NCBI RefSeq assembly: GCF_018603885.1
Contig: NZ_JAHGAW010000011.1
Span: forward strand, 124,001-188,000
Reading direction: 5' to 3'
From: Sphingobium nicotianae
Lineage (GTDB): Bacteria; Pseudomonadota; Alphaproteobacteria; Sphingomonadales; Sphingomonadaceae
Length of the DNA: 64,000 bases
Shown here: positions 20,579-28,300 of the stretch, in pieces
How positions within the stretch are numbered: position 1 is the first letter of the stretch
Layout of the letters: each line of letters starts with the position of its first letter
Program-made: the position numbers and the translations under genes
Notes under the pieces: generated by a model
What the model was told of the DNA's origin: nothing
Databases searched by the model: none
The model's input: only the letters and a program-made list of their open reading frames with translations

Positions 20579-23182
20579 TCAGGCCAGGCTCTTGGTCGCC
20601 TGCTCCAGCACGTCCTTCGACAGATTCGGCGTTGCCGCGATTCGCTCCAGCTCCGCCTTCATCATGGCGCCGCGCTCATCATCGAAGCGCCGCCAGCGGC
20701 CGAGCGGCGGCACCAGCCGCGCGGCGGTCTGCGGATTGAGCTTGTCGAGCGCGATGATCGCGTCGGCCACCATCCTGTAGCCCTTGCCGTCCTTGCTATT
20801 GAAGCCCCATTGATTGGCCGCGAACGCCGCGTATAGCGCCCGTGCCCGGTTGGGATTGGACAAAGTGAAATCGGGATGTTGCCCGAGCGCCTCGACCATC
20901 TCGACCACGTCGGGATGAAGCGACAGCGCCTGCGTCTGGAACCATTTGTCGACGACCAGCGCATTGCCCGCGTAGCGATCGTAGAAGGCTGCCAGTGCCT
21001 GCGCCCGCTCGCCGCTCGCGCCGCTGGCCAGGATTGCGAGGGCTGCCTGCCGCTCCGTCATATTGTCGGCGCGGTCGAACTGGTCGAAGGCCAGCGCCGG
21101 CCCGTCCTCCGCGTCCGACGCCACGATATAATTGAGCGCCACGCCACGCAGCTTGCGTGCCGCTCGCGCGTCCGCCGACAGGGAGAAGCCGTTGCGCGCG
21201 CACTCGGCGTGGATGGCGCGCCACTCCTTCTGCAGCGCCACGCCTATCTCGCGCTGCAACGCGTCACGCGCGGCGTGGATGGCGTCAGGATCGACCACCT
21301 GCATCTGGTCGCCCAGATAGGCCTCGCTCGGCAGGCGGACCGCCTCCGCGACGAAGGACCGATCGAGCGCGGCATCGGCGATCGTGCCGCGGATCGAGTC
21401 GATGACGGCCGCGCTGTCGAGCGGACCGCCGGCAATGGAGCCGAGCAGTGCATGGATCATGAGCTGCTGCATCGCCTCGTAGCGGCTGAACGGATCATCG
21501 TCATGCGCGGCGAGGAAGGCCAGATCCTGCGCGCTCTGCTCGGCCTCGATGATCACCGGGGCGGCAAACCCGCGATTGATCGAGAGCACCGGCGCCTGCG
21601 CAAAGCCCTCGCGGCGCGTTTCCATCTGCGCTTCGGTCAGCAGCAGAACCTCCTCGCCATCATGCTTCTCGCCCGTCGCCGGATCGAACAGGGCGAACTT
21701 GACCGGGATCGCCATGGGTTGCTTGACGTCCTGACCGGGCGTGGCCGGGATTGTCTGGCGCATCGCGAGCGTCAGCGCGCCGCTCTCCGGATCATAGCTC
21801 GGCCGTACGGTAACGCGCGGCGTACCGGCCTGACTGTACCACAGGCGAAACTGGGAGAGATCGATGTCGCCACCATCCTCCATCGCCTTGACGAAATCCT
21901 CGCAGGTCACGGCCTGCCCGTCATGCCGCGCGAAATAAAGGTCCGTCCCCTTGCGGAAGCGCTCCGGCCCCAGCAGCAGCGCCATCATGCGGATCACCTC
22001 GGCGCCTTTGTTATAGACGGTCGCGGTGTAGAAGTTGCTGATCTCCATGTAGGATTCGGGCCGGATCGGGTGTGCCAGCGGCCCGGCATCCTCCTGGAAC
22101 TGCGCGGCGCGCAGCACGCGCACATCCTCGATCCGCTTGACGGCGGGACTGCCCATATCGGCCGAAAAGCTCTGATCGCGATAGACGGTGAAGCCTTCCT
22201 TCAGCGAGAGCTGGAACCAGTCGCGGCAGGTGACGCGGTCGCCCGACCAGTTGTGGAAATATTCATGGGCAACGACGCTCTCGATCGCGTCATAGTCCGG
22301 GTCCGTCGCCGTCTCGGGATCGGCCAGCACGTAGCGTGAGTTGAAGATGTTGAGACCTTTGTTCTCCATCGCGCCGAAGTTGAAATCGGCCACCGCCACG
22401 ATGTTGAACACGTCGAGATCATATTCGCGGCCATAGGTCCGCTCGTCCCAGGCCATGCTGTCCTTGAGCGCCTTCATGGCATGGCCGGTGCGCGGCAGGT
22501 CGTTCTCCGCCACCCAGATGCCGAGCTTGACCTCCCGGCCGCTCATCGTCGTGAAGCTGTCGGCATTGCAGGCGAGATTGCCCGCCACCATCGCGAACAG
22601 ATAGCTCGGCTTGGGGAAGGGATCGACCCAGCGCGCCCGGTGGCGGCCATCGGCCAGATCGCCCTGCTCGATCGGGTCGCCATTGGCGAGCAGCACCGGA
22701 TAGGCCGCCTTGTCGGCGCGCATCGTCACGTCATAGCGCGAGAGCACGTCCGGCCGATCCGGGAAGAAGGTGATGCGGCGGAAACCCTCCGGCTCGCATT
22801 GGGTGCAGAGCAGCCCGCCCGAGGCATAAAGGCCCATGAGCTGGGTGTTGCTGGCCGGGACGATCTCGACCTCGGTCTCCACGACATGATCGTCGCCGGG
22901 CAGCGCAATGATCAGCACGCCATCGTCCATCCGCCAGTCGCCAGCGCTCAGCGCCTTGCCGTCGACACTGACCGCGCGCGGGGTAAGGCCATCGCCGTCG
23001 AGCCGCAGCGGCCGGTCATGCGATCCGGCGCGAGTGACGGTCAGCCGCGCCTTCACCAGCGTCGCGGCGGGATCGAGATCGAACTCGAGCGCGATCTGCG
23101 GCACTTGCCAGAGCGGCGCCTTGTAATCTTCGCGGCGAATGACGGGCGGAGCGGCGGAAGCCTGAGTGGTCTGGGTGTCCAT
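20579..23182 (-). CDS. pepN: Aminopeptidase N (PepN), M1 zinc metallopeptidase
   Basis: 867-residue cytoplasmic M1 aminopeptidase removing N-terminal residues from peptides. The exopeptidase motif is GAMEN (270-274) and the zinc site HEYFH (306-310) with Glu329 in LKEGFTVYRD. The length and full four-domain layout match the proteobacterial PepN type. Monocistronic. Confidence 0.96.
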   Translation of the reverse strand: MDTQTTQASAAPPVIRREDYKAPLWQVPQIALEFDLDPAATLVKARLTVTRAGSHDRPLRLDGDGLTPRAVSVDGKALSAGDWRMDDGVLIIALPGDDHVVETEVEIVPASNTQLMGLYASGGLLCTQCEPEGFRRITFFPDRPDVLSRYDVTMRADKAAYPVLLANGDPIEQGDLADGRHRARWVDPFPKPSYLFAMVAGNLACNADSFTTMSGREVKLGIWVAENDLPRTGHAMKALKDSMAWDERTYGREYDLDVFNIVAVADFNFGAMENKGLNIFNSRYVLADPETATDPDYDAIESVVAHEYFHNWSGDRVTCRDWFQLSLKEGFTVYRDQSFSADMGSPAVKRIEDVRVLRAAQFQEDAGPLAHPIRPESYMEISNFYTATVYNKGAEVIRMMALLLGPERFRKGTDLYFARHDGQAVTCEDFVKAMEDGGDIDLSQFRLWYSQAGTPRVTVRPSYDPESGALTLAMRQTIPATPGQDVKQPMAIPVKFALFDPATGEKHDGEEVLLLTEAQMETRREGFAQAPVLSINRGFAAPVIIEAEQSAQDLAFLAAHDDDPFSRYEAMQQLMIHALLGSIAGGPLDSAAVIDSIRGTIADAALDRSFVAEAVRLPSEAYLGDQMQVVDPDAIHAARDALQREIGVALQKEWRAIHAECARNGFSLSADARAARKLRGVALNYIVASDAEDGPALAFDQFDRADNMTERQAALAILASGASGERAQALAAFYDRYAGNALVVDKWFQTQALSLHPDVVEMVEALGQHPDFTLSNPNRARALYAAFAANQWGFNSKDGKGYRMVADAIIALDKLNPQTAARLVPPLGRWRRFDDERGAMMKAELERIAATPNLSKDVLEQATKSLA

Positions 23183-23523
23183 GGCGCCGTCCTAACCGCC
23201 CGCGCCGGGCGCGACAATCGGCCTTGGCTGACAGAAGCGCCCTTTCGCTGCGATTCGCCTCAGGTGCAGGCCGTGTCGGCGGTCTGCGCTTCGAACCAGC
23301 CATCGATCATGCCGGCCAAGCGCTTGAGGGCCGAGAGCACAGAGGGATAGGCGTTGATGGGCGGGCAGCGGCCTGCAATAGGCGGGGATGCTCTGCGCAA
23401 GCGCGGCGAAGGCCGTGTTGGTCAGTCGGACCCGACCAGATTGGCGCTGAAGATCTGTATTCACGGACGATCCAGCATTTGGCCGTCGGAAAAATGCCGC
23501 ATCGGAGTTAACGGAGGGTCACC
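23183..23523. other. Gap between divergent pepN and SDR genes; possible gene remnant
   Basis: No convincing gene. On the reverse strand, ending in a TGA at 23260-23262, about 30 codons read like natural protein (INAYPSVLSALKRLAGMIDG and onward), but the frame becomes Pro/Arg-rich immediately upstream and has no start. This may be the tail of a decayed gene. Promoters for pepN and for the SDR (ribosome site GGAGGG before 23524) must also lie here. Confidence 0.3.
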
Positions 23524-24363
23524 ATGCCTCATCTCCTGATCTTCGGTCTCGGCTACACGGCGGCGCGCCTCGCCCGGCGCCTCGCGCACGATGGCTGGCA
23601 GATCGAGGCAACCGGCGCCGCCGGCACGATCCGCTTCGACGACGACGCTGCGGTGGCCGCAGCGTTGCGCCGCGCGACCCACATCCTGTCGTCCGTGCCG
23701 CCCGTCGACGCGCGCGATCCCGTGCTCGACCGGTATGGCGATGCGATCCGGGCCACGCCTGCCGGCTGGATCGGTTATCTCTCCGCGACCGGCGTCTATG
23801 GCGACACGGGCGGTGCCTGGGTCGACGAGGCTTCGCCGGTCGGCCATGGGCGCCGCAATGCACGGACCACCGCCGATCTGGCCTGGCAGGCGCTCGGCCG
23901 CCCCGTCCATCTCTTCCGCCCGCCGGGAATCTATGGACCGGGCCGCAGCGCGCTCGACCGGATTGCCGACGGCCGGGCGCGGCGCATCGACCTGCCCGGC
24001 CAGATCTTCAGCCGCATCCATGTCGACGACATCGTCTCGGGCGTGATCGCGGGCATGGCCGGGCCGGCGGGCCTGTACAATCTCGCCGACGATCATCCCT
24101 GCCCACAGAATGACGTGATCGCCCATGCCGCCGCCCTGCTCGGCATCCCGCCGCCGCCCCTGCAAAGCCTGGACGCGGCGCAGCTCTCGCCCGCCGCCGC
24201 CGCTTTCTACGCCGAGAATCGCCGGATCGCCAATGGCAGGGCGAAGCGCCTGCTCGGCTGGGCGCCGCTTTATCGCGACTACCGCGCCGGGCTAGCCGCG
24301 TGCCTGGCGGAGACGCGCATGCAAGGCAATGACCATGCCGCCGAGCGCCAGGGCCACGCCTGA
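23524..24363 (+). CDS. NAD(P)-dependent SDR / epimerase-like protein (YeeZ-like)
   Basis: 279-residue extended-type short-chain dehydrogenase. The N-terminal nucleotide fold motif is FGLGYTAARLARRL; a YLSATGVYGDTGG stretch supplies the Ser/Tyr region, though the lysine three residues after the tyrosine typical of active SDRs is not present (YGDTG). That suggests an atypical or inactive catalytic centre, as in YeeZ-type proteins. GGAGGG precedes the ATG. Its last 72 bases overlap the convergent DMT gene. Confidence 0.8.
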   Translation: MPHLLIFGLGYTAARLARRLAHDGWQIEATGAAGTIRFDDDAAVAAALRRATHILSSVPPVDARDPVLDRYGDAIRATPAGWIGYLSATGVYGDTGGAWVDEASPVGHGRRNARTTADLAWQALGRPVHLFRPPGIYGPGRSALDRIADGRARRIDLPGQIFSRIHVDDIVSGVIAGMAGPAGLYNLADDHPCPQNDVIAHAAALLGIPPPPLQSLDAAQLSPAAAAFYAENRRIANGRAKRLLGWAPLYRDYRAGLAACLAETRMQGNDHAAERQGHA

Positions 24364-25221
24364 CGCGGCGAGCGGCGTCCAGCGATATTGCTCGAACGCG
24401 GTCGAGAGCGCCATTGCGAGGATCGGGATCAGCACGCTCGTATAGGCGGCCGGCCCGGCACCGATCTGCTGGATCAGCCGGAAATAGAGCGGGAAGGTGA
24501 CGACCGATCCGGCAATGGCGAGATAGAGAATGCCCAGGCCATAGCCCGGCCGTGGATCGAAGGGCGGCGGCCCGGTCGTGATCCAGGCATAAGCGGCGTC
24601 TGCCCCGGCGCCGATCGCCATCGACCAGACCAGCAGGCTCGCCGTCGGGATACGCCGCGCGATCGGCGCGACCTGCATGACATTCGCGGCCGAGGCGAAC
24701 AGCACGGCGAGGACACACAGCCCCATGCCCAGCAGCACTTCGCCCGGCGCGGCCGTGACGCTCGCGCGATATTCATTGAGGAAGAGCAGGCCGATGCCCG
24801 CCACCGCAACCGCCGAACCGACCAGGAAGCCGCCGCTCACCTTCTCGCCGAAGAGGAGCCGCGAGGCGAGGCTGTTGGGGATCAGCAGCAGCGCATAGAC
24901 CAGGGCGCACAGGCCCGAGGTCAGATGTGCCTCGGCCCGATAGAGCAGGTTGAAATTGAGCACGAACTGGCAGAGGCCAAGCACGCCGCAGAACAGGATC
25001 TCCCGCCGTCCCAGTCGCAGCGCCACGCCGCTCATCTTCGCCAGCACCGCCATGCCGAGCGCAGCGACCGCGAAGCGATAGCAGACCGACCAGCTCGGCG
25101 GCACCACGCCCAGCTGATCGCGGATGACGATCCATGTCGAGGACCAGATCAGGGTGACGATCAGGAACGGCAGGATGATCCCGCCGGTCAGCCGCTGGCC
25201 CGTCCCAGCGCTACGGTTCAC
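24292..25221 (-). CDS. DMT-superfamily (EamA) membrane transporter
   Basis: 309-residue ten-helix drug/metabolite transporter with two EamA repeats; the family usually exports amino acids or metabolites. It starts at a GTG whose bases overlap the ltaE stop (GTGA), so it is likely co-translated with threonine aldolase and might export an amino acid related to it. The 3' end overlaps the convergent SDR gene by 72 bases. Confidence 0.88.
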   Translation of the reverse strand: MNRSAGTGQRLTGGIILPFLIVTLIWSSTWIVIRDQLGVVPPSWSVCYRFAVAALGMAVLAKMSGVALRLGRREILFCGVLGLCQFVLNFNLLYRAEAHLTSGLCALVYALLLIPNSLASRLLFGEKVSGGFLVGSAVAVAGIGLLFLNEYRASVTAAPGEVLLGMGLCVLAVLFASAANVMQVAPIARRIPTASLLVWSMAIGAGADAAYAWITTGPPPFDPRPGYGLGILYLAIAGSVVTFPLYFRLIQQIGAGPAAYTSVLIPILAMALSTAFEQYRWTPLAASGVALALGGMVIALHARLRQARG

Positions 25222-26219
25222 AGGGCGGCGATGGCGGCGGCGAAGGGCGCCACATCCGCCTCGCTCTGGTGCCAGCTCGCCACCAGCCGCGCCGCGCCCG
25301 GCCCGGCCGGGTGAAAGCCGAAACCCTGAGCGCGCAGCCGCGCCGCCTCTTCGTCCGAGAAGCGCACGAACAGCATATTGGCATCGACCGGGTGGATCAG
25401 GCGATCCCCCGCCGCCTGCGCCAGCACGGCCCCGGCCGCATTGGCGGCGCGGGCATTGGCGAGCCAGAGGTCGCCCTCCAGCATCGCGTGAAGCTGCGCC
25501 GCCATATAACGCCCCTTGGAGAGGAGATGCCCGGCGCGCTTGCGACGGCGCCGGGCCTCGTCCGCCTTGGCCGGATCGAACAGGATCAGCGCCTCGGCAT
25601 TCATCGCGCCGTTCTTGGTGAAGCCGAAGCTCAGCGCATCGACACCTGCTCGCCAGGTCAGGTCGGCCGGCCGTGCATTGAGGCGCACCAGCGCATTGGC
25701 GAAGCGGGCGCCGTCCATATGCAGCTTGAGCCCCTGATCGCGGCAGAAGGCCCCGATCGCGGCGACCTCGTCGGCGCGATAGACACGGCCATATTCAGTC
25801 ACGTTGGTCAGCGAGACGGCGAACGGCCGGGTGTGATGCACGCCCTTGCCGAGCTTCGCGATCCGCGCGCGCAGAATGTCGACATCGAGCTTCGCGCCGT
25901 TCCCCGGACAGGTCAGCAGCCGGGCTCCGCCGGTCGCATGTTCGATCGCGCCGCACTCGTCGAGCACGATATGCGCCTCTTCGTGGCAGAGGATCCCGCC
26001 ATAAGGCGGGCAGAGCAGTGACAAAGCGAGCGCGTTGGCCGAGGTGCCCGTCGACGACCAGACGACCGTCACTTCATGCTCGAACAGCGCCGAGAAGCGC
26101 GCGTCCAGCGACTGGCTCAGCGCGTCGCCATCATAGGCATGATCGACCGCGTCGGCGGCGGCCAGCGCCTGCCAGATGGCGGGGTGCACCGGCGCAGTAT
26201 TGTCCGAGAAAAAGTCCAT
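25218..26219 (-). CDS. ltaE: Low-specificity threonine aldolase
   Basis: 333-residue PLP enzyme splitting threonine/allo-threonine to glycine and acetaldehyde. Motifs: SDNTAPVHP at the start, HMDGARFANAL, and the PLP lysine in SFGFTKNGAM. The ATG at 26219 gives the canonical MDFFSDN start; the frame is open for 20 further codons upstream without family similarity. It leads a two-gene operon with the DMT transporter. Confidence 0.9.
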   Translation of the reverse strand: MDFFSDNTAPVHPAIWQALAAADAVDHAYDGDALSQSLDARFSALFEHEVTVVWSSTGTSANALALSLLCPPYGGILCHEEAHIVLDECGAIEHATGGARLLTCPGNGAKLDVDILRARIAKLGKGVHHTRPFAVSLTNVTEYGRVYRADEVAAIGAFCRDQGLKLHMDGARFANALVRLNARPADLTWRAGVDALSFGFTKNGAMNAEALILFDPAKADEARRRRKRAGHLLSKGRYMAAQLHAMLEGDLWLANARAANAAGAVLAQAAGDRLIHPVDANMLFVRFSDEEAARLRAQGFGFHPAGPGAARLVASWHQSEADVAPFAAAIAAL

Positions 26220-26281
26220 GTCGCTCGCATGGCGAGCTTGGCCGGGCGCGTCAATCCGCCGATCTTCCCTAAAGAACATCG

Positions 26282-26338
26282 TTAACCAACCCTAAACATC
26301 TGGCAGGTATCCCGGCCCGTGCATCGGAACCGGATGCA
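26282..26338 (+). promoter_or_regulatory. Leader with TTAACCAA motif and small hairpin upstream of the glycan block
   Basis: TTAACCAA at 26282-26289 recurs at 28207-28214, upstream of the next gene. TGCATC (26320-26325) and GATGCA (26333-26338) form a 6-bp stem. TTAACC resembles a CtrA half-site of alphaproteobacteria; binding is an inference only. Confidence 0.3.
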
Positions 26339-26419
26339 GGAGCCGTCGGGTTGCAACCATCGGCAACGACGGTCTCGCACACCCTGTGCGGGACTGCATC
26401 CGCGGTCGGGGAGACGAAG

Positions 26420-28183
26420 ATGAGCATCCAGACGGCATCTGCAATCGTTCAACGCCTCGGCCCGTGCAGGATCGCGCTGGACCGCAGCCTTTTCGCGGAT
26501 TTCGCGAACGAACTGGCCCTGCTCGGCTGCGATCCGATCGACCTGCCGCGGCCGGGCGCCAAACGCCGACCCGGCAAGACCATCGGCTTCCTCGACTGGC
26601 CCGGCGCCGAGATCGGCAAGCCCTTCGCCCAGGCCCTGCGTGCCTATGCCGGCATGGACGCGCTCGTCCTCCAGTCAGCCGGCCAGCAGCGCCACGCGCT
26701 CGAGCAGGCGCTGTTCGATGCCGGCTGGCAGCGGCACCCCGCAGGCATGATGCTGCATGAATTCGGCGGCTGGTCGGCCTATTTCCTGCCCGGTCTCACT
26801 TATTATTCCCGCGCAGTGCAGGGCCGCCCCGGGGCGCTGCGCAGCAGCGGCGGCGAGGCCGACGCGCTGATCGCCCGCTATGCCATGGCCGCCACTCATG
26901 CCCGCCCCGGCGATCATCTGCTCGTCGATAGTGCCGGATCCGCTGATGGCGCCTCTATCCTCGCCGCCCTCTCTCGCGCGGGATCGGTCAGCCGGACCGG
27001 AGAGGATCGCGCTGGGATCAAGCCCGATCTTGCCTCCGTTGCCGACAACAGCGTCGACATGATCGTCGCCATCGAGCCCATCATTCCCGGCGACTGGACG
27101 CGGCGACTCGCCGACTATGCGCGCATCCTCAAATGCGATGGCCGCATCATCCTGGGCTGGCGCCGCAGCGACGGAAGCAATGCCCGGCCGGGCGACTGGG
27201 CGACGCTGGTCGAGGCGGCCTCCGCATATTTCCTGCCCGAGTCGCGCCAGCTTCTTGGTCCGACCAGCGCCGATCTCGGTGGCCCGCAAGTAATTCAGTC
27301 GGCTCCCTTCGATCAGGATGTGGACCTCGACTGGATGATCCTCATCGCGTCGGCCAACCCGCTCGCGGGCGAAGGGCGTGGCGCGGACTATGACCACCCC
27401 GCCTTCCCCAAGACCGATGGTCCCTGGCCGGCGCTGGTCGATTTCGGCGCGGCCTATGATAATCCCTACCTCTATCGCGCCATGGTGCAGATGGGCGAGC
27501 GGCTGAGCCATGACGTCACGCTGGCGCGCCTCGCCGAATGCGTGATCGAGGATGCACGGCCGGATTCGGCTGATCGCGGCGCGGCGCTGGCCGTGCTGGG
27601 CTATCGCGTCCTGGAGATGCGCCTGCCCGATCTCGCCGCGCCGGTTCTGCCGGTCATCGCCGCTTATGCGCAGCAGCCGCTCGACGATGCGCCACCACAT
27701 GTGCGCCGCTGGGCGATCTCGCTCGCCTTCCTTGCCGGGCGCCTGGCGGAGCTGACTGGCGACCGCGCCGCCGCGCGGGACTGGTATCACCGGGCCGCGC
27801 TGGCGCAGTGGGAAGATTTCTCGCCGCTCCTCGCGACCAAGGCGATCGCCGCTTCATTTTACGAAGCACGCCTCTCCCTCGCCGATGGGGACGCGGCGGC
27901 AGCGCGCGCCTGCTTCCAGCGGGGCCTCGATACGGCGCTGAGCGCGGCGGCTTTTCCGCACGCGCAGCAGATCGGCCCGGCCGAGCATCCGCTCTCCTTC
28001 TACATGACCGAACTCGCCGAGGTCATCGACATGGGGTCGCAATGCGCCAATGCGCTCACCCACTTCCATCTGTGGGCGCGCGATCCGGGCCTGTTCTGGC
28101 GCCAGGTCGATGTCCGGCGCTTCGGCCTCGCCTCCTGGGCGCGCGATCTGGAGCGCGAGAATGACCGCCTGCGCGCAGCGTGA
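26420..28183 (+). CDS. Uncharacterised protein with degenerate class I methyltransferase region and helical repeats
   Basis: 587 residues, no confident family. Residues about 160-250 resemble a Rossmann methyltransferase (PGDHLLVDSAGSADGASIL, then DNSVDMIVAIEPI and ARILKCDGRIILGW), but the Gly-rich SAM loop is degraded. The part from about 350 onward is helical and TPR-like, with Ala-rich repeats (ALAVLGYRVLEMRLPD, AARDWYHRAALAQWED), and the protein ends in a short coiled coil (LERENDRLRAA). GGGGAGACGA precedes the ATG. Next to the FkbM fusion and kdsD/kdsA, a role in surface-glycan modification is the best guess; the direct function is unknown. Confidence 0.7.
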   Translation: MSIQTASAIVQRLGPCRIALDRSLFADFANELALLGCDPIDLPRPGAKRRPGKTIGFLDWPGAEIGKPFAQALRAYAGMDALVLQSAGQQRHALEQALFDAGWQRHPAGMMLHEFGGWSAYFLPGLTYYSRAVQGRPGALRSSGGEADALIARYAMAATHARPGDHLLVDSAGSADGASILAALSRAGSVSRTGEDRAGIKPDLASVADNSVDMIVAIEPIIPGDWTRRLADYARILKCDGRIILGWRRSDGSNARPGDWATLVEAASAYFLPESRQLLGPTSADLGGPQVIQSAPFDQDVDLDWMILIASANPLAGEGRGADYDHPAFPKTDGPWPALVDFGAAYDNPYLYRAMVQMGERLSHDVTLARLAECVIEDARPDSADRGAALAVLGYRVLEMRLPDLAAPVLPVIAAYAQQPLDDAPPHVRRWAISLAFLAGRLAELTGDRAAARDWYHRAALAQWEDFSPLLATKAIAASFYEARLSLADGDAAAARACFQRGLDTALSAAAFPHAQQIGPAEHPLSFYMTELAEVIDMGSQCANALTHFHLWARDPGLFWRQVDVRRFGLASWARDLERENDRLRAA

Positions 28184-28300
28184 GGCGCCCCTTTCAGCGC
28201 ACGTCATTAACCAAGCGATAACCATGTCCCGCTACGCCCTCTTCAGTTTCGGGATCGCGCGCCATCGGCCCATCACCGGCTGCGTTTGAGGAGACACACG

